Assembly (NCBI RefSeq): GCF_003573545.1
Contig: NZ_QWET01000003.1
Location: 248,001-312,000 of the forward strand
DNA from: Mariniphaga sediminis
Lineage (GTDB): Bacteria; Bacteroidota; Bacteroidia; Bacteroidales; Prolixibacteraceae
Direction of reading: 5' to 3'
Length of the DNA stretch: 64,000 nt
The position numbers and the translations under genes were made by a program. Below the pieces are notes generated by a model. The model had not been told where the DNA came from. It did no database searches and worked only from the letters and a program-made list of their open reading frames with translations. Below are positions 18,136 to 26,591 of the stretch, in pieces. Every line of letters begins with the position of its first letter. Within the stretch, counting starts at the first letter, position 1.

Positions 18136-18555
18136 ATGGAACCTATTGAAGTACTCAGTAGCCTCAATTTTTGGGCCGTGCTGGTGGCTGCTTCCAGTGC
18201 GTTTATTGTGGGATGGTTATGGTATGGTCCGCTTTTCGGAAAGCAGTGGATAAAACTAAATGGTTTTTCGAAAGAAGATCTCATGGAGGGAGGTATGTCA
18301 ATGCCTTTGATTATGATTATTAATTACATTGCTACTGCCCTGGCTGCTGTGGCCATCGCAATGTTTATTGGCGCTGAGGCAACAGCCGCTTTTGGAATTT
18401 TTGCAGGCCTTATGATTGCCATTTTCTGGATCGGCACCAGCCGGTTGAACGATGTGCTTTATGAAAGAAAACCCTGGGGATTATTTTTTATAAATACCGG
18501 GTACAATGTAGCAATCTATGCCATTATGGGAGCCGTTCTGGGTGCCTGGCATTAA
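18136..18555 (+). CDS. DUF1761 membrane protein
   Basis: The 139-residue product has four membrane segments and the features of DUF1761: WYGPLFGKQWIKL after the first helix and FFINTGYNVAIYAIMGAVLGAW at the end. The function of the family is unknown. It is transcribed divergently from ricT with 92 bases between the start codons, and it is followed by mutS after 130 bases. It appears to be a single-gene unit. Confidence 0.8.
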   Translation: MEPIEVLSSLNFWAVLVAASSAFIVGWLWYGPLFGKQWIKLNGFSKEDLMEGGMSMPLIMIINYIATALAAVAIAMFIGAEATAAFGIFAGLMIAIFWIGTSRLNDVLYERKPWGLFFINTGYNVAIYAIMGAVLGAWH

Positions 18556-18670
18556 ACTCTTGAGAGGAGTGTCGCATTAGGGTATTCTTCCCGTCTTTTT
18601 TCTGAAGTTATTGTTGAAAAATATTGATTGAACCATCCCCCGAATATTTTCTCTGAGAAAAGCAAAGCAC

Positions 18671-18678
18671 TATCTTTG
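18671..18678 (+). promoter_or_regulatory. Probable mutS -7 box (TATCTTTG)
   Basis: TATCTTTG is a full match to the Bacteroidota -7 consensus, only 7 bases before the mutS ATG, which implies a very short or nearly leaderless 5' UTR. I see no matching -33 TTG at the usual distance. Confidence 0.5.
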
Positions 18679-18685
18679 TTTTCCG

Positions 18686-21304
18686 ATGACAGATTCGAAA
18701 AAATATGTGGAAACGCCCTTGATGAAGCAGTATTACACAATCAAGGACAAACATCCTGATGCTGTTTTGCTTTTCAGGGTAGGGGATTTTTACGAAACAT
18801 TTGGGGAAGATGCCATTAAAGCGGCTGAAATATTGGGAATTACTCTCACACGCCGGGCAAATGGAGCAGCCAGTTATGTGGAACTGGCCGGCTTCCCATA
18901 CCATGCACTAGACACTTACCTTCCCAAACTGGTACGTGCCGGGCAACGGGTGGCAATTTGCGAACAACTTGAGGACCCTAAACTCACCAAGAAGATTGTT
19001 AAAAGAGGCATTACAGAGTTGGTTACCCCAGGGGTTTCTATTAACGATAATATACTTGAAAACCGGGAGAATAATTTTCTTGCTTCGGTTCATTTCGATA
19101 AAAAAATGGCTGGAGTGGCGTTTATGGACATTTCTACCGGTGAGTTTTTGACAGCAGAAGGCAATTACGAATACATCGATAAATTGCTGAACTCTTTTCA
19201 GCCAAAAGAAGTACTGTTTCAGCGGGGAAGAGGACAGGAGTTTACAGAAATTTTCGGCAATAAATATTATACCTACAATCTTGATGATTGGGTTTATACC
19301 AGCGATGCGGCGGCCGACCGCCTGACCCGCCATTTTGAAACCACATCGCTGAAAGGGTATGGTATCCAGAATATGCAGCTTGCCATCATTGCTTCGGGCG
19401 CTGTATTGCATTATCTTGACCTGACCCAGCATCACCAGATTAAACATATTACCGGACTAAGCCGTATTGAGGAAGAGCATTACGTTTGGCTTGACCGGTT
19501 TACCATCCGCAACCTTGAACTTTTTTCGCCCATTCACGAAGGGGGAAAATCGTTGTTGCAGGTTATCGATAAAACGATTACCCCCATGGGCTCACGCCTG
19601 CTGAAACGCTGGATAGCGCTTCCTTTGAAGGATATTGGTCCCATCAGCGAAAGGCTTGATGTAGTGGAGTTTTTTCTAAAACACCCGGAAATAAAGGAGA
19701 ACCTGGAGGATCACCTTCGGCAGGTGGGTGATTTGGAACGACTGGTTTCAAAGGTGGCCGTAGGACGAATCAATCCGCGTGAAATGGTGCAGGTAAAAAA
19801 TGCGCTGAATGCCATTATCCCTGTGAAACAAGTGTGTGCCGGTGCCGATGATAAAATGCTGAAGCGGGTTGCCGAACAACTCAATCCCTGTGATCTTATC
19901 CGTGAACGAATCCATAAGGAAATTGTGGCTGACCCGCCCACTGCGATAAACAAGGGTAAGGTGATTGCCGAAGGTGTTTTGAAAGAACTGGACGAATTGC
20001 GGGAGATTGCCTATTCCGGAAAAGACTACCTGGCACAGTTGCAAAAGCGTGAGGGCGAAGCGCATGGAATTCCATCGCTGAAAGTAGGATTTAATAATGT
20101 TTTCGGATATTATATTGAAGTACGGAATACGCATAAAAACAAGGTCCCTTCTGACTGGATCCGAAAACAAACCCTTGTGAACGCTGAGCGGTATATTACG
20201 GAAGAACTTAAAGAATACGAATCGAAAATTCTGGGCGCCGAAGAGAAAATCCAGTCGTTGGAAACCAGGCTGTTTAATGACATTGTGCTGGCCCTTTCGG
20301 AATACATTTCAGCAATTCAGCTGAACTCTTACATTCTGGCGCAAATCGATTGCCTTTTGTCGTTTGCAACCTGTGCCGAAAGTTACGGCTATTTCAGGCC
20401 TGAAGTGAATGACAGCACTGATATCGATATTAAAGAAGGACGGCATCCTGTTATTGAACACCAGTTACCTATTGGCGAATCGTATATTGCCAATGATGTG
20501 CATCTCGATCAGGATGATCAGCAAATAATTATTATTACCGGACCCAACATGGCCGGTAAGTCGGCACTGCTGCGGCAAACGGCGTTGATTACCCTGCTGG
20601 CACAGATGGGGAGTTTTGTCCCGGCTCAATCAGCCCAAATTGGAATTGTGGATAAGATTTTTACCCGTGTGGGGGCGTCCGATAATATTTCGCTGGGCGA
20701 GTCTACTTTTATGGTGGAGATGAACGAAGCTGCCAGTATTTTGAACAATGTGTCGGATCGTAGTCTAATTCTTTTCGACGAATTAGGGCGCGGCACCTCA
20801 ACTTACGATGGCATCTCCATTGCCTGGTCTATTGTGGAGCACCTGCATGAGCAGCCACATGCAAAGGCCAAAACCCTGTTTGCCACTCATTACCACGAGT
20901 TGAATGAAATGGAAGCCTCTTTCCCGCGGGTGAAGAATTACAATGTTTCGATAAAGGAAGTAGGAAACAAAGTGATATTTCTCAGGAAGCTGGCGCGGGG
21001 TGGAAGTAACCACAGCTTCGGGATTCATGTGGCAGCCATGGCCGGCATGCCAAAATCGGTCACCCAAAGGGCTGATCAAATATTGAAAAGGCTGGAGGGA
21101 GCCAAAGAAAAGGAAGATCTTTCCAAACCGTTAGGTGAAATAGGAACGAAGCGTGAGGGGATGCAACTCAGCTTTTTTCAGTTGGATGACCCGGTGCTAA
21201 AACAGATTCGCGATGAGATTGCACATCTTGATGTCAATAACCTGACACCTATCGAAGCACTAAATAAGCTGAATGAAATAAAAAAACTCACCGGTTTACG
21301 TTAA
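18686..21304 (+). CDS. mutS: DNA mismatch repair protein MutS
   Basis: The 872-residue product is full-length MutS, which recognises base mismatches and small loops and recruits MutL. The mismatch-reading Phe-X-Glu motif is present in GDFYETFG (Phe35, Glu37). The C-terminal ATPase has Walker [14 protein letters not shown], Walker [17 protein letters not shown] and the FATHYHEL switch. The C-terminus [16 protein letters not shown] is the conserved dimerisation/MutL region. The start at 18686 gives the expected N-terminus just ahead of [11 protein letters not shown]. It is followed by the tRNA cluster. Confidence 0.98.
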   Translation: MTDSKKYVETPLMKQYYTIKDKHPDAVLLFRVGDFYETFGEDAIKAAEILGITLTRRANGAASYVELAGFPYHALDTYLPKLVRAGQRVAICEQLEDPKLTKKIVKRGITELVTPGVSINDNILENRENNFLASVHFDKKMAGVAFMDISTGEFLTAEGNYEYIDKLLNSFQPKEVLFQRGRGQEFTEIFGNKYYTYNLDDWVYTSDAAADRLTRHFETTSLKGYGIQNMQLAIIASGAVLHYLDLTQHHQIKHITGLSRIEEEHYVWLDRFTIRNLELFSPIHEGGKSLLQVIDKTITPMGSRLLKRWIALPLKDIGPISERLDVVEFFLKHPEIKENLEDHLRQVGDLERLVSKVAVGRINPREMVQVKNALNAIIPVKQVCAGADDKMLKRVAEQLNPCDLIRERIHKEIVADPPTAINKGKVIAEGVLKELDELREIAYSGKDYLAQLQKREGEAHGIPSLKVGFNNVFGYYIEVRNTHKNKVPSDWIRKQTLVNAERYITEELKEYESKILGAEEKIQSLETRLFNDIVLALSEYISAIQLNSYILAQIDCLLSFATCAESYGYFRPEVNDSTDIDIKEGRHPVIEHQLPIGESYIANDVHLDQDDQQIIIITGPNMAGKSALLRQTALITLLAQMGSFVPAQSAQIGIVDKIFTRVGASDNISLGESTFMVEMNEAASILNNVSDRSLILFDELGRGTSTYDGISIAWSIVEHLHEQPHAKAKTLFATHYHELNEMEASFPRVKNYNVSIKEVGNKVIFLRKLARGGSNHSFGIHVAAMAGMPKSVTQRADQILKRLEGAKEKEDLSKPLGEIGTKREGMQLSFFQLDDPVLKQIRDEIAHLDVNNLTPIEALNKLNEIKKLTGLR

Positions 21305-21352
21305 CTGCGCGCGATGGTAGAAAAGGGATTGAGGCAATTTTTTTTCAATATC

Positions 21353-21383
21353 TTGGGATAACAAAAAATTAGCAATATATTTG
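21353..21383 (+). promoter_or_regulatory. Promoter of the tRNA cluster
   Basis: TTG (21353-21355) is followed after 20 bases by TATATTTG (21376-21383), matching the Bacteroidota -33/-7 promoter. The first tRNA-Gly begins 33 bases downstream. Confidence 0.7.
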
Positions 21384-21415
21384 CATCGCTTAAAAAAAAC
21401 GTTCTTTTAAAATAA

Positions 21416-21488
<73 letters not shown>

Positions 21489-21587
21489 CCAGGGAAAGAA
21501 AGTGGCAGGAGGTTTATTCCGGTAAAACCGGAGCATCCTGTTGGTCATAAAATCGTTGACGAAATTTCCCGATAAATATTTAAGGAG

Positions 21588-21673
21588 GCCCGGGTGGTGG
21601 AATTGGTAGACACGTTGGACTTAAAATCCAATGGCCCTTTACGGTCGTGCGGGTTCAAGTCCCGCCTCGGGTA
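21588..21673 (+). tRNA. tRNA-Leu (anticodon TAA)
   Basis: This 86-base type II tRNA has acceptor GCCCGGG paired with CTCGGGT (with G-U pairs), anticodon loop ACTTAAAA giving TAA, a long variable arm (TGGCCCTTTACGGTCG) and T-arm GCGGG/CCCGC with TTCAAGT. The discriminator is A. The second tRNA-Gly starts only five bases after it. Confidence 0.95.
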
Positions 21674-21678
21674 CACCA

Positions 21679-21785
<107 letters not shown>

Positions 21786-21791
21786 GTTTTT

Positions 21792-22046
21792 ATGGAATCG
21801 CCTGAATATTATATTTATTTGATTGAAAGTGAGGCCTCAGGAATCTGGTATGTCGGTCTTTCGCAAAATCCGGAAGAACGATTGTTGCAGCACAATAAAG
21901 GGAAATCAAAGTTTACAAGCGGTCATATTCCCTGGAAGTTGTTGTACACAGAAAAAGCCGGTTCAATAGGTGCTGCCCGGAAATTGGAGAAGTACTATAA
22001 AACGTCGTCGGGGAAGAGAAAACTGAAAAAGAAATTAGGCCGGTGA
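21792..22046 (+). CDS. GIY-YIG nuclease domain protein
   Basis: The 84-residue product is a stand-alone GIY-YIG domain related to the UvrC N-terminal nuclease and YhbQ-like proteins. The paired motif appears as YYIYLIES (6-13) and WYVGLS (19-24), followed by Arg30 in NPEERLLQHN and the helix ARKLEKYYKTSSGKRKL. The catalytic glutamate/asparagine at the far end, usual in longer members, is not obvious. The start codon sits just behind the tRNA terminator, leaving no room for a normal promoter. The gene is flanked by copies of the tRNA-Gly 3' end, so it looks like an inserted or duplicated cassette. Confidence 0.85.
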   Translation: MESPEYYIYLIESEASGIWYVGLSQNPEERLLQHNKGKSKFTSGHIPWKLLYTEKAGSIGAARKLEKYYKTSSGKRKLKKKLGR

Positions 22047-22052
22047 TTGGTT

Positions 22053-22141
22053 GGTCGCGGGTTCCCTGTCCGGCTGGGCGTCCAGACGGGGAGTCCCGTT
22101 TCTCGCTCGAAATTATAAGGTTGCAGTAACGCAGCCTTTTT
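22053..22141 (+). repeat. Direct repeat B: split tRNA-Gly 3' fragment plus terminator
   Basis: Bases 22053-22064 and 22091-22141 repeat the 3' end and terminator of the upstream tRNA-Gly. Between them, at the T-loop, lie 26 extra bases (22065-22090). With neighbouring bases these extra bases can fold back on themselves with G-U pairs (CCCTGTCCGG against CCAGACGGGG). The 5' half, D-arm and anticodon are missing, so this is not a functional tRNA. Confidence 0.9.
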
Positions 22142-22143
22142 TT
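22119..22143 (+). terminator. Duplicated terminator after the GIY-YIG gene
   Basis: The same 6-base-pair hairpin as at 21763 is followed here by seven T. It would end the GIY-YIG transcript. Confidence 0.75.
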
Positions 22144-22227
22144 GTAAAAACCTTCTAAAACCCAATAATTGTCATTGCATAAATTTTAAAAAAATGAGTT
22201 ATTGCAATCAGAAAAAAACAAAGCAAA

Positions 22228-22950
22228 ATGAAGCTTTTATTGATTAGCAATTCAACAATGTCTGGGGAACCCTATTTGGATTACCCAAAATATGAAATAC
22301 AGAAATTTCTTGGAGAGAAGCCGGTAACCGCCGTTTTTATTCCTTATGCAGCCGTTACTTTTTCATTCGATGCATATTGTGAAAAAGTGGAAGAGCGTTT
22401 TGCAGAAGTAGGACACCACATTAAGGGGATCCATACCTTTGCCGATCCTGTAAAAGCCATCGAAGATGCCGAAGCCATTGTTGTGGGTGGCGGTAATACC
22501 TGGCAGTTGGTGCGCATGCTACATGACAGGAAACTGATGAATCCCATTCGGGAAAAGACTTTTGTTGGAACACCTTACATTGGGTGGAGCGCCGGCGCCA
22601 ACATTGCATGTCCAACGCTGCGTACAACCAACGATATGCCGATTATCGACCCGCGTGGTTTTGAGTGTATCGGACTGGTGCCTTTCCAGATTAACCCGCA
22701 CTACCTTGATGCAAATGCGGTGGGGCATGCCGGCGAAACCCGGGAGCAGCGCATCGAAGAGTTTATTGAACTGAACCATGAGGTTTACGTTGCCGGGTTG
22801 CGTGAAGGAACCATACTTAAACTGGAAAATGAAAGGCTGGAGTTGATTGGCGACCGGATGTGCCGGATTTTCAAACATGGAGAAAAACCAGTTGAGCTTT
22901 CATCGGCTGACGATTTCAGTTTTCTGATGGAAAATGGATTTGTGCCATAG
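22228..22950 (+). CDS. pepE: Dipeptidase E (alpha-aspartyl dipeptidase)
   Basis: The 240-residue product is peptidase E, a cytoplasmic S51 serine peptidase that cleaves Asp-X dipeptides. The nucleophile elbow GWSAGANI places Ser121, and Asp136 and His158 complete a triad at spacings equal to the E. coli Ser120-Asp135-His157 triad. GGGNTWQLV (87-95) is the conserved oxyanion-hole region. The gene converges with the sugar dehydrogenase gene, with a long perfect hairpin between them. Confidence 0.95.
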   Translation: MKLLLISNSTMSGEPYLDYPKYEIQKFLGEKPVTAVFIPYAAVTFSFDAYCEKVEERFAEVGHHIKGIHTFADPVKAIEDAEAIVVGGGNTWQLVRMLHDRKLMNPIREKTFVGTPYIGWSAGANIACPTLRTTNDMPIIDPRGFECIGLVPFQINPHYLDANAVGHAGETREQRIEEFIELNHEVYVAGLREGTILKLENERLELIGDRMCRIFKHGEKPVELSSADDFSFLMENGFVP

Positions 22951-23003
22951 AAAATTTGGACTGCCTCCGGAAAGTTGAAATACCCGGATTTTCCATTAAA
23001 GGA

Positions 23004-23059
23004 TTTCCGGGATGAAACGAAAATATTCGGCACAGGCTATTTTCGTTTCATCCCGGAAA
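23004..23059. terminator. Bidirectional terminator: 22-bp perfect inverted repeat
   Basis: Two arms (23004-23025 and 23038-23059) match perfectly over 22 bases around a 12-base loop. The element lies between the stops of convergent pepE and the sugar dehydrogenase gene, where a two-way terminator is expected. There is no strong T run right beside the stem, and the arm is longer than most terminators. Confidence 0.65.
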
Positions 23060-23070
23060 CTCAGTTTTTG

Positions 23071-24486
23071 TTATTCGGGAGCGAGCCTGACTACTTTCCC
23101 CGGATTATTCAGGACGACATAAATGGCCCCGTCAGGGCCGGTTGAAACGTCGCGTACCCTGCCGGCTCCTTTAAAAATAACCTGTTCGTGCACCACACGG
23201 TCTTCTTCTATTTGTAGTAAACGCACTTCTTCGTATTTCAGCGCGCCTACCAACAGCCTGTTATTCCATTTTTCGAAGAGGTCGCCTGAATAGAAATCGA
23301 GGCCGCAAACCGCAATGGAAGGCTTCCAGTAAAGATTGGGTTGTTCCATGCCAGCCTGATGGGTTTGATCAGTAATAATAGTTCCGTTGTAATTTTTTCC
23401 ATAGGTAATGGTTTCCCATCCGTAGTTTTTGCCGGATTCTATCAGGTTGAGTTCGTCTCCTCCCATGGGGCCGTGTTCGGTAGTCCAAAGCTGACCGGTT
23501 TCAGGATGAATGGCCATTCCCTGAATGTTGCGGTTGCCCAGGCTGAAAAGTGATTTCATGGCACTCTCATCGTAAAGAAACGGGTTGCCTTCAGGAATAC
23601 TCCCGTCTTTATGGATGCGGTGTACTTTGCCGTTTGGCAGGGTAAAGTCTTGTGCCTGGTAACCAGCACCACGATCGCCGATGGCAAAGTAGAGATATCC
23701 CCATGGATCGAAAACAATCCGGCAACCGTAGTGATGGCGTGTAGTCCGGTATGTTTCGTGCGGTGCTTCAAATAATACTTGTTCGTTTGTCCAGGTATTG
23801 TTTTCAATTTTTCCACGTACAATCCGTGTCATGGCCGGCGGGCGGGTTTCCTGCGAATTTTCAAGCACATGGCTGTAGGCAAGGTAAATCCAGCCGTTTC
23901 GATTATAGTCAGGATCAACAGCAACATCCATCAAGCCTCCCTGCCCTTCGTGCAGTACTTTTGGTGTGTTTTTTACTGCTTCCGATTGAAGTTTGCCATT
24001 TTTTACAATCCTTAAACGTCCCGGACGCTCCGTTATTAAGGCAGTATTTTTATCAATGAAATCAATCGCCCATGGAATTTCGAGGTTGTCGGCAAAAGTT
24101 TCCACCTTCATAAAGTAGTCCATGGTTTCAAACATCTCAGGAGTCGGTGGTTTCACTACGCCTTTGTCTTCTTCTGCCGCGCGAATGTATTGCACCACCG
24201 AACGAATATCTTCATCAGATATGGAACGCTCGTAAGATGGCATACCCAAATGCGGAATACCGTGCTTAATATTGCGGGTAATGTATCCGTTTTCGGAGCC
24301 AAACTGCCAGATACCGTCAATGAGGCTGGCAGCATTGCCCCCATTTAGATCCGTACCATGACATTGTGCACAATATTGCTGGTACAAGGCCGGGCCGTTG
24401 GGTTGAGCATACATTTCAGAAAAGAAGATCAAAAGAATCGAAATGATCAAGGTTGTCCTTCTGGTTTTTTGAACGAATGATTTCAT
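23071..24486 (-). CDS. Cytochrome c-PQQ-type sugar (sorbosone/glucose) dehydrogenase fusion
   Basis: The 471-residue exported protein has a signal peptide (to about residue 27), then a cytochrome c domain with CAQCH (Cys39, Cys42, His43) and a likely axial Met82 in LGMPSYE. From about residue 110 it follows the soluble glucose/sorbosone dehydrogenase six-bladed propeller, with WAIDFIDKNTALITERPGRL, HEGQGGLMDVAVDPDY, HHYGCRIVFDPWGYLYFAIGD and LWTTEHGPMGGDELN. Such enzymes oxidise sugars with PQQ in the periplasm and can pass electrons to the fused heme. No PQQ biosynthesis genes are seen here. Confidence 0.9.
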   Translation of the reverse strand: MKSFVQKTRRTTLIISILLIFFSEMYAQPNGPALYQQYCAQCHGTDLNGGNAASLIDGIWQFGSENGYITRNIKHGIPHLGMPSYERSISDEDIRSVVQYIRAAEEDKGVVKPPTPEMFETMDYFMKVETFADNLEIPWAIDFIDKNTALITERPGRLRIVKNGKLQSEAVKNTPKVLHEGQGGLMDVAVDPDYNRNGWIYLAYSHVLENSQETRPPAMTRIVRGKIENNTWTNEQVLFEAPHETYRTTRHHYGCRIVFDPWGYLYFAIGDRGAGYQAQDFTLPNGKVHRIHKDGSIPEGNPFLYDESAMKSLFSLGNRNIQGMAIHPETGQLWTTEHGPMGGDELNLIESGKNYGWETITYGKNYNGTIITDQTHQAGMEQPNLYWKPSIAVCGLDFYSGDLFEKWNNRLLVGALKYEEVRLLQIEEDRVVHEQVIFKGAGRVRDVSTGPDGAIYVVLNNPGKVVRLAPE

Positions 24487-24658
24487 TTACGAATGATTTT
24501 AGATTATTATTCAATATACAAAAAATCAGACGTCAAAAGGTTTAATAATCAACCCGTTTTTTATAAAAAAATACACTTTGTGCTGGCTGTTTGAAAAAGG
24601 AAGGTAATTTTCAAAATGAAAGGCTCACTATCTCAAGTTTCAAAATCACATAGTCTCG

Positions 24659-25783
24659 TCAATGCAATGTCCGCTCTATACTTTCCCAAAGTAGCCGGGC
24701 GGTTTTATCCCAACTGAACTTTTTCTTTTGTTCGAATCCTTTTGCAATCAATTCTTTCCTCAATAGAGGATCGCCGGAAATATTCAGCATAGCGTCGGTA
24801 ATCTGTTTTATATCGAACGGATCGACATACAATGCGGCATTGCCTCCCACCTCAGGCATTGAGGTAGTATTGGAACAGATTACCGGAATGCCGGCGCTCA
24901 TCGCTTCTGCGATTGGAATGCCAAAACCTTCGAAAAAAGGTACAAAAGTAAGTGCCAGGGCTGATCCGAAAACAGAGTGTAGCGCGGAGGTGGATACACG
25001 GCCTGTAAAAACAACGTCATTTTTGAAGTGCATGTTTTTCCAGGTTTCAAAAATTTCACCGGTTTTGTGCATTTGTCCGCCTACAATCAGCAGCTTTTCC
25101 GTACCTCCCTTTTCCGTTTTAAACGCTTCAAAAGCGTTTAACAAACCAGTTACGTTCTTTCGGGGATTCAGCGCTCCGACAAATAAAAAGTAAGGGGCTC
25201 CTCTGGTGTATTCTTGTCTTATGCGGTTTTGTTTTTCAGGAGGAAGAGGCTGAAAGGCTTCATTTACTCCGTCAAAAACCACATCGATTTTGTCCCTTTC
25301 GACGTTGAAAGACCGAATAATATCTTCTTTTGAGTAGTTGGAAACCGTAGCAATACGTGTGGCTTTCCGCGCAAACTCCGGGAAAAAGCGGTTATAGTAT
25401 TTTTCTATTATCCAGGGGAAGTCTTTGGGGCGGTGCACAAAGTTGATGTCGTGTATTACCGCCAGTTGTGGCACTTTGGTTTTTAAGGAAAGGTACCCGT
25501 CAGGCGACAAAAAAAGGTCTGCTTTGTACTTTTTCAGTACCCGTGGAATTTGATATTCAAACCATAAATAGAAAAGGATGGGATGCCTTGCCGGAGGGCC
25601 AATCACAACAGGAATTATATTTTTTGAGAAGATGAAGTCTTCCGAATAGGGCCTGTCGAAAATAAAAATAAACTGGTGCTCAGGGTGGTTTTGGGTTATG
25701 CGCCTGAGGGTTTCGAATGAAAACCATCCGATACCTTCCAGCTTTCCCTTTAGAAGTAACCTTGTATTTACTGCAATCCTCAT
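24659..25783 (-). CDS. Glycosyltransferase family 4
   Basis: The 374-residue product is a GT-B retaining glycosyltransferase. Visible motifs are the N-terminal GIGWFSFETLRRI, VIHDINFVHRPKDFPW, the donor-binding FLFVGALNPRKNVTGLLNAF, and the C-terminal EX7E region FEGFGIPIAEAMSAGIPVICSNTTSMPEV. It transfers an activated sugar, probably to a growing surface polysaccharide. It is divergent from the FkbM/flippase operon with only 58 bases between start codons, which places it in the same polysaccharide context. Confidence 0.92.
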   Translation of the reverse strand: MRIAVNTRLLLKGKLEGIGWFSFETLRRITQNHPEHQFIFIFDRPYSEDFIFSKNIIPVVIGPPARHPILFYLWFEYQIPRVLKKYKADLFLSPDGYLSLKTKVPQLAVIHDINFVHRPKDFPWIIEKYYNRFFPEFARKATRIATVSNYSKEDIIRSFNVERDKIDVVFDGVNEAFQPLPPEKQNRIRQEYTRGAPYFLFVGALNPRKNVTGLLNAFEAFKTEKGGTEKLLIVGGQMHKTGEIFETWKNMHFKNDVVFTGRVSTSALHSVFGSALALTFVPFFEGFGIPIAEAMSAGIPVICSNTTSMPEVGGNAALYVDPFDIKQITDAMLNISGDPLLRKELIAKGFEQKKKFSWDKTARLLWESIERTLH

Positions 25784-25792
25784 ATTGGCCAG

Positions 25793-25824
25793 TTGAAAAT
25801 AGAAACAAAATTACAATATCTTTG
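25793..25824 (+). promoter_or_regulatory. Promoter of the FkbM-flippase operon
   Basis: TTG (25793-25795) and TATCTTTG (25817-25824), 21 bases apart, match the Bacteroidota -33/-7 pattern. The FkbM start codon lies 17 bases downstream. Confidence 0.7.
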
Positions 25825-25841
25825 CAGTATAGCTAAAATAA

Positions 25842-26591
25842 ATGAAGACGTTCACAAAATACATTCTCCAAAAAATACTGGGTTTTAAAACATACCTTTA
25901 TATTTTTTCGCTTTTTGTTATTGTAAAAATACGCTGGGATAAAAAGGAAAGGGATTTTTTCCATTTCCTTTCGCTTCTTCCCGCCGGAGGCAATGTTCTC
26001 GACCTTGGGGCAAATATTGGTGTTACAAGTTATCATTTGTCGCGTGCACTGCCGGAAAGCACCATTTTTTCTTTTGAACCTTTACAGGTAAATATGGATA
26101 TTTTGAGACGGGTGAAAAAACGGTTTCGTCTGGAGAATGTCCGGGAATATTTGCTGGCTGCGGGAGATGAAAATGCGACCCTCAAAATGGTAATGCCGGT
26201 TATAAATAACGTTCCTATGCATGGTTTGAGCCATGTGATACACAAGGATATTACGGAAAATAATTCCGGATTCATTTCTGAGGTCCCGGTGGTAAAACTG
26301 GATGATTTTCAGGAACTGGTTAACAGTTCGCAACGGGTTACGGGGATGAAAATTGATGTGGAAAACTTTGAATTTTATGTGTTGAAAGGGGCGAAGAAGT
26401 TGATTGAAAAGAATAAGCCGGTAATTTATTGTGAATTGTGGGATAACGAAAATCGGAAAAATTGTGTCTCACTTTTAAATAAATTGGGTTATTCCGCGTT
26501 CATACTTCATAAAAAAGAGTTGGTTGCGTTTAATGAAATGAACAATCATAAACACAATTTCTTTTTTATTCCGGATTCATTAACTGATTGA
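25842..26591 (+). CDS. FkbM family methyltransferase
   Basis: The 249-residue product has the SAM-binding motif GGNVLDLGANIGVTSYHLS and the family segments STIFSFEPLQVNMDILRR, VPVVKLDDF and GMKIDVENFEFYVLKGA, all typical of FkbM-type O-methyltransferases that cap or decorate glycans. The N-terminus holds a hydrophobic stretch (about residues 18-29) that may contact the membrane. Its stop overlaps the likely start of the flippase gene by four bases, supporting co-translation. The acceptor is unknown. Confidence 0.88.
   Translation: MKTFTKYILQKILGFKTYLYIFSLFVIVKIRWDKKERDFFHFLSLLPAGGNVLDLGANIGVTSYHLSRALPESTIFSFEPLQVNMDILRRVKKRFRLENVREYLLAAGDENATLKMVMPVINNVPMHGLSHVIHKDITENNSGFISEVPVVKLDDFQELVNSSQRVTGMKIDVENFEFYVLKGAKKLIEKNKPVIYCELWDNENRKNCVSLLNKLGYSAFILHKKELVAFNEMNNHKHNFFFIPDSLTD

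Noticed and set aside
22053-22107. Possible third tRNA-Gly
   Set aside because: Only the T-arm and acceptor 3' side are present and the T-loop is interrupted; no anticodon or D-arm precedes it.
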